In this document: piece after piece, positions 8,883-11,614 of the stretch | Layout of the letters: each line of letters begins with the position of its first letter | Position numbering within the stretch: the stretch's first letter is position 1 | NCBI GenBank assembly: GCA_024811115.1 | Contig: JAKOGH010000964.1 | Span: 1 to 11,614 of the forward strand | Origin: Terana coerulea | Taxonomy: Eukaryota > Basidiomycota > Agaricomycetes > Polyporales > Phanerochaetaceae | Length of the DNA stretch: 11,614 bases | Reading direction: 5' to 3' | Made by a program: the position numbers and the translations under genes | Notes under the pieces: model-generated | The model's database searches: none | The model's input: only the letters and a program-made list of their open reading frames with translations | Told to the model about the DNA's origin: nothing

Positions 8883-10310
8883 CTAGATACGGCAGACCGA
8901 CTGACCTATGGCGTCTCCGTATGCCACCGACACGTCCTCGAAACCAGGTATCATCGCATATTTTCCCAGAATGTGGGGAAATACATGCGTTCGATTTCGC
9001 AGACGGTTCCAACTTTGCACCAGGACCATCTCTTTGAACGTTCCCTGGTCCGCAAGCTCGGCGAGGGTGTAATAGACTTGACGAAGTATCGTAGGCTGAA
9101 CAGCCTTCCAAACCGCGTGCGACAGGATGTGTTTTTGTCGAGCCTGTTGACGTCAACAACGATAGTATCAAGCGCAGAATTGGTGTTGTTTGTTGCCGTT
9201 GCCAGGATGCTCCAAAACAACAACCAGTCAGTGAAGTCCCCTGGAGCGTGATAACACACCGTCACGCTTAGACTACGCAGCAAAGTGCAGCAAGAGATGT
9301 CCAGCGCGACAGAGGAGTCATCTATTTCAACATTAAGTATCCTTTTACACACGAGAGGTGCTATGTAATACATACCTGTGAATACAGATGTTGTGAGCCC
9401 AATCGAGAGGTGTGTGAGGCTCTTCGAGAGAGCAGATACTAGTCTCTGTAAAGGACCCGAAGTGTAATGTTGAATGTTCAGAGTGTGGAGGGTGTTAACG
9501 GACGCTGAGCGAGTTATACATGCTACGATGGCTTCTGGAGGGGACTGTAAGACGGTGAGGGATTTGATTGCTAGCTGAGTCTGTGCTTCTTGGGCTGGCT
9601 CTCTATGTTTCCGTGAATCGTATGGCTCCAGATAGACCTCGTTGATCGTGGAAAAGCATTCCAACAGGTCAACAAGAGATGCATCCTCATAGACACCGCC
9701 ACTCGTACGCACTGTCAAGGTGTCGATGGAAGGGAGCGTAGAAAAGGTGCGAGTCAGAGGGCCCGAGAGGAATAAGTCCGAGAGCGAGACGTCCTGCAAA
9801 CGGGGGGAGTAGTGAGAGTAACGACACGAAGAAATGCGGGTCGACAGCAGAAGATATATTTCCCTCGTTGGTTTCTCCAAGCTCTTCTCCCAATTCAATG
9901 GCAGGAAAGTAGGCTGTGAACCTCAGCTGGCGAATGCATGCGGCAACTTCGGGATTCCGCCGAATGAAGCGGTAGAGGTGCGTCAAGTTCTTCCGAGGTA
10001 CCCTACCACCCCAATCAGACCTCTCCCAGCCCCGGAGTACTTGGACAACTGGCTCTTCTTCGTCCTCAGAATGTAGCATCTCCGTGCGCGGCCCGTGTCG
10101 GAAGGAATACGAGATGTCGTGGAAGAGATGGGGGCGGGTGAGCGCATGCCATGTGCTCGAGACCAGAGAGCACGAGCAAAGGCTGGCTTTCCTCTTGGCA
10201 ATTGCAGTCCCGCCATTCGTCCAGCCTGGGCCAACTCTGAGGTGTACCAGCACCGCGTCTACCAGTTCCGCTGGAAGATGCGGGATACTCTGCAAATTCA
10301 CCGCCTGCAT
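8883..10310 (-). CDS. F-box protein with leucine-rich C-terminal region (frameshifted)
   Basis: The N-terminus carries an F-box at about residues 8-65: IPHLPAELVDAVLVHL, then CSLVSSTWHALTRPHLFHDI after a short insert. F-box proteins use this segment to bind Skp1 in SCF ubiquitin ligases, and the rest selects substrates. An acidic stretch (SEDEEEPV) and a leucine-rich body follow, with irregular repeats such as LQDVSLSDLF, LHTLNIQHY and LRSLSVTVCY. The end is ...PGFEDVSVAYGDAIGQSVCRI with stop TAG at 8883-8885. The frame changes twice without loss of protein character. There is one apparent extra base in the G run 9802-9807 and one missing base in the T run 9132-9136 (plus-strand bases). The two cancel, and 8883-10310 is exactly 476 codons including the stop. 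The ATG at 10310 is the first methionine before the F-box. No substrate can be inferred. Confidence 0.8.
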
Positions 10311-10770
10311 GGAAGTAGGAGTACAGAGAAGAAACCTGGAGTGTCGAGAGAGATGGTGTGAGTAGAATTCACGCTGAGTAAATTTGAGGCAAATACTGTG
10401 GCTGTGAGCAGGACTTGTGTCAAATCAACTTTGGATGGACTTGGTCTTGGGCAAGTTCGCTGAGCGCAGCAGTCCGCTCGACAGTCTCGAGGTCCCAAGT
10501 CGATAGGGCTTAGCGGCCCGCCGAAGGCCGAGCACGCACGTGCACGTCTCACGTGCAGGTTCGCGTGTTGACGCGTCTTTGGTGGAAGCAGTTGAATCTC
10601 CGCCCGAAATCACCCTCATCCCCATCGCTGTCAGCGAGGTCGGGCACTTGAGCTCGCCGCTTCGCCTGACGATCACCGCTCGATGCCAGCCGACGACGAG
10701 CATGGCTCGAACGAACCCCTCACTCTGGCCGACATCATGCATACGAACTCGCTCACCGTCGCCTGCTCCC
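10311..10770. promoter_or_regulatory. Shared divergent promoter region
   Basis: This spacer lies between the F-box gene start (minus) and the coiled-coil gene start (plus), so it probably serves both. It contains two CACGTG boxes and an ACGCGT box, described separately. Its right part also holds an open + frame from an ATG at 10683 that overlaps the proposed downstream start. If the downstream gene starts at 10683 or 10702, the spacer shrinks accordingly. Confidence 0.5.
10537..10576. promoter_or_regulatory. Paired CACGTG boxes plus ACGCGT
   Basis: CACGTG occurs at 10537-10542 and 10550-10555, 13 bp apart. Within them TGCACGT (10541-10547) and ACGTGCA (10551-10557) form a perfect 7-bp inverted repeat around CTC. 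ACGCGT lies at 10571-10576. CACGTG is the core of bHLH sites (Cbf1/Pho4 type) and ACGCGT that of MBF. Function is inferred from the sequence words only. Confidence 0.4.
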
Positions 10771-11614
10771 ATGTCTCATGTCGCAGACGTACAACTACCT
10801 AACATCACTCATACAATAACAACTACCGAACCGCGCAGTGAAGGCGAGCCAACAGGAGGCGGTCAAGATGCCAGTGGCGATGCTCAACCATCTACCCCTC
10901 CTATTCAAACTTCACCGTTTGAACACAAGACGGGCTCAGACCCGCCACCAGCCGAGCACACGAATCCTTCACGTTCTGGCAACACTGACTCTTTAGGCCC
11001 TCGTCTTGACCCTTCGGAAGAAGAGCCCGAGATGATTACCCAGTCAGAAGCCGAAGAGCTGCAAGCCAGGCTTGTTGCATTGGGACTGCAAGCAGGCACA
11101 GATTCTGCGTCGTCTTCGCAGGACGCATCGTCAAGCCGCACGCCAGTCGAGAGAGAGCTAGGTAGCATGGTCAGCATGCATCTGCTTTACGTCCGTGTTT
11201 TCGCTCAGCCTTTGCTAGGTGTTCAGATTGTTGTCTCACTACAACTACGTCTCTCAACCGGATCTAGCCGCTCAGTTGGCCACACAAGCAGAAACTATCG
11301 CTGCCCTTACGACTCAACGGGACCTGCTTGTTCGCCAACATGCTGAAGAGGAAGCGGCCTGGCAGGCACAGCGCGCAGGGTGGGAGCGCACCGCCGAAGC
11401 ACTTATTGCTCAGCGTACCGCTGCTGCCACTGTTGGTAAAGAAGAAGTGAGTTATAACGGTCAAATACACTTTGTAGTGTTTTTGTATCTAGATGCAGTG
11501 TTTAATTAATACTATCAGATTGTCGACCGACTTGTTGCTCGTTTAGAAGATGAGAATAAGAGACTGAGATACAAGGTGTGTAATCGCCTGAGAGTCGTCG
11601 CCCCAGAATGCTGC
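10771..11614 (+). CDS. Coiled-coil protein, N-terminal part (runs off right edge)
   Basis: The proposed exons are 10771-11161, 11268-11446 and 11519-11575, with a further intron starting GTGTGT at 11576 and the gene continuing beyond the window. The first ~90 residues are rich in Ser, Thr, Pro, Gly and acidic residues and look disordered. After SEAEELQARLVALGLQ the chain becomes helical. Residues encoded by exons 2 and 3 are Ala/Gln/Glu-rich with heptad-like spacing (LAAQLATQAETIAALTTQRD, then a WQAQRAGWERTAEALIAQR segment, then IVDRLVARLEDENKRLRYK), typical of a coiled coil. No family was recognised. The start is uncertain: ATG 10771 is in frame, ATG 10702 is also in frame upstream, and another ATG at 10683 in a different frame begins a protein-like stretch that could be the true N-terminus if one base is wrong near 10768-10770. 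Confidence 0.6.
11162..11267 (+). other. Intron 1 of the coiled-coil gene (boundaries tentative)
   Basis: The donor is GTAGCA at 11162 and the acceptor GATCTAG ends at 11267. It is phase 1 and gives a smooth heptad-compatible join, RELAAQLATQAE. An alternative of 49 bp (GTCAGC at 11170 to TTTGCTAG at 11218) also keeps the frame and would insert about 16 extra residues, but has a weaker donor. Some intron here is required, because the frame changes and the 10771 frame ends at 11346. Confidence 0.5.
11447..11518 (+). other. Intron 2 of the coiled-coil gene
   Basis: The donor GTGAGT follows AAAGAAGAA, and the acceptor ACTATCAG ends at 11518. It is 72 bp, phase 0, AT-rich relative to its flanks, with a possible branch site in TTAATAC. 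Splicing joins GKEE to IVDRLVARLEDENKRL, continuing the coiled coil. Without splicing the frame stops at about 11509. Confidence 0.75.

Noticed and set aside
8951..9131. C-terminal tail of the 8951-9898 minus frame as the true end of the F-box protein
   Set aside because: After the A-run (T run 9132-9136 on +) this frame turns Arg/Ser/Pro-rich. The shifted frame is protein-like, and it makes the full gene exactly divisible by three.
8767..9171. Minus-strand 134-codon frame at the end of the F-box gene
   Set aside because: The third frame (TILRQVYYTLAELADQGTFK to stop at 8883) continues the F-box protein far better. This frame is low-complexity Gly/Arg/Ser.

Overview
The window looks like nuclear DNA of a filamentous basidiomycete, probably an Agaricomycete. 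Genes are densely packed on both strands. Introns are short (about 40-110 bp), with GT...AG ends and CTRAY-like branch sites. The gene families present (a long TPR array fused to a CHAT protease domain, an F-box protein with a leucine-rich tail, a SAP-domain protein) are typical of such fungi. No rRNA, tRNA, transposon or CRISPR array was recognised.

Layout: (1) 1-1141 has no convincing gene; its last ~250 bp look like the promoter and 5' leader of the next gene. (2) 1142-4283 (+) encodes a SAP-domain, Ser/Pro/Arg-rich basic protein with two introns. Its architecture and an internal motif resemble animal NuSAP (nucleolar and spindle-associated protein). (3) 4284-4651 is a convergent intergenic spacer. 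(4) 4652-7889 (-) encodes a TPR-CHAT protein: about ten tandem 45-residue TPR-type units, then a CHAT caspase-like domain with its His/Cys pair present. (5) 7890-8882 is a spacer and probable promoter. (6) 8883-10310 (-) encodes an F-box protein of about 475 residues. (7) 10311-10770 is a divergent promoter region with two CACGTG boxes and one ACGCGT box. (8) 10771-11614 (+) is the 5' part of a coiled-coil protein that runs off the right edge.

The most important caution is that none of the three complete genes reads as one open frame. Conserved protein continues across eight single-base frame changes, seven as if one base were missing and one as if one were extra. Most fall in short mono-nucleotide runs. 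Correcting them makes each gene length divisible by three: 1016 codons plus stop for the SAP gene, 1079 plus stop for TPR-CHAT, 475 plus stop for the F-box gene. This points to homopolymer-length errors in the assembly more than to decay. One lesion does not fit: an in-frame TGA at 6005-6007 between the TPR and CHAT halves.

The genes do not form an obvious pathway. The SAP/NuSAP-like gene suggests mitotic spindle or chromatin function and has an ACGCGT (MCB-type) box upstream. The TPR-CHAT and F-box genes belong to families that are expanded in basidiomycetes, and their adjacency may be incidental.
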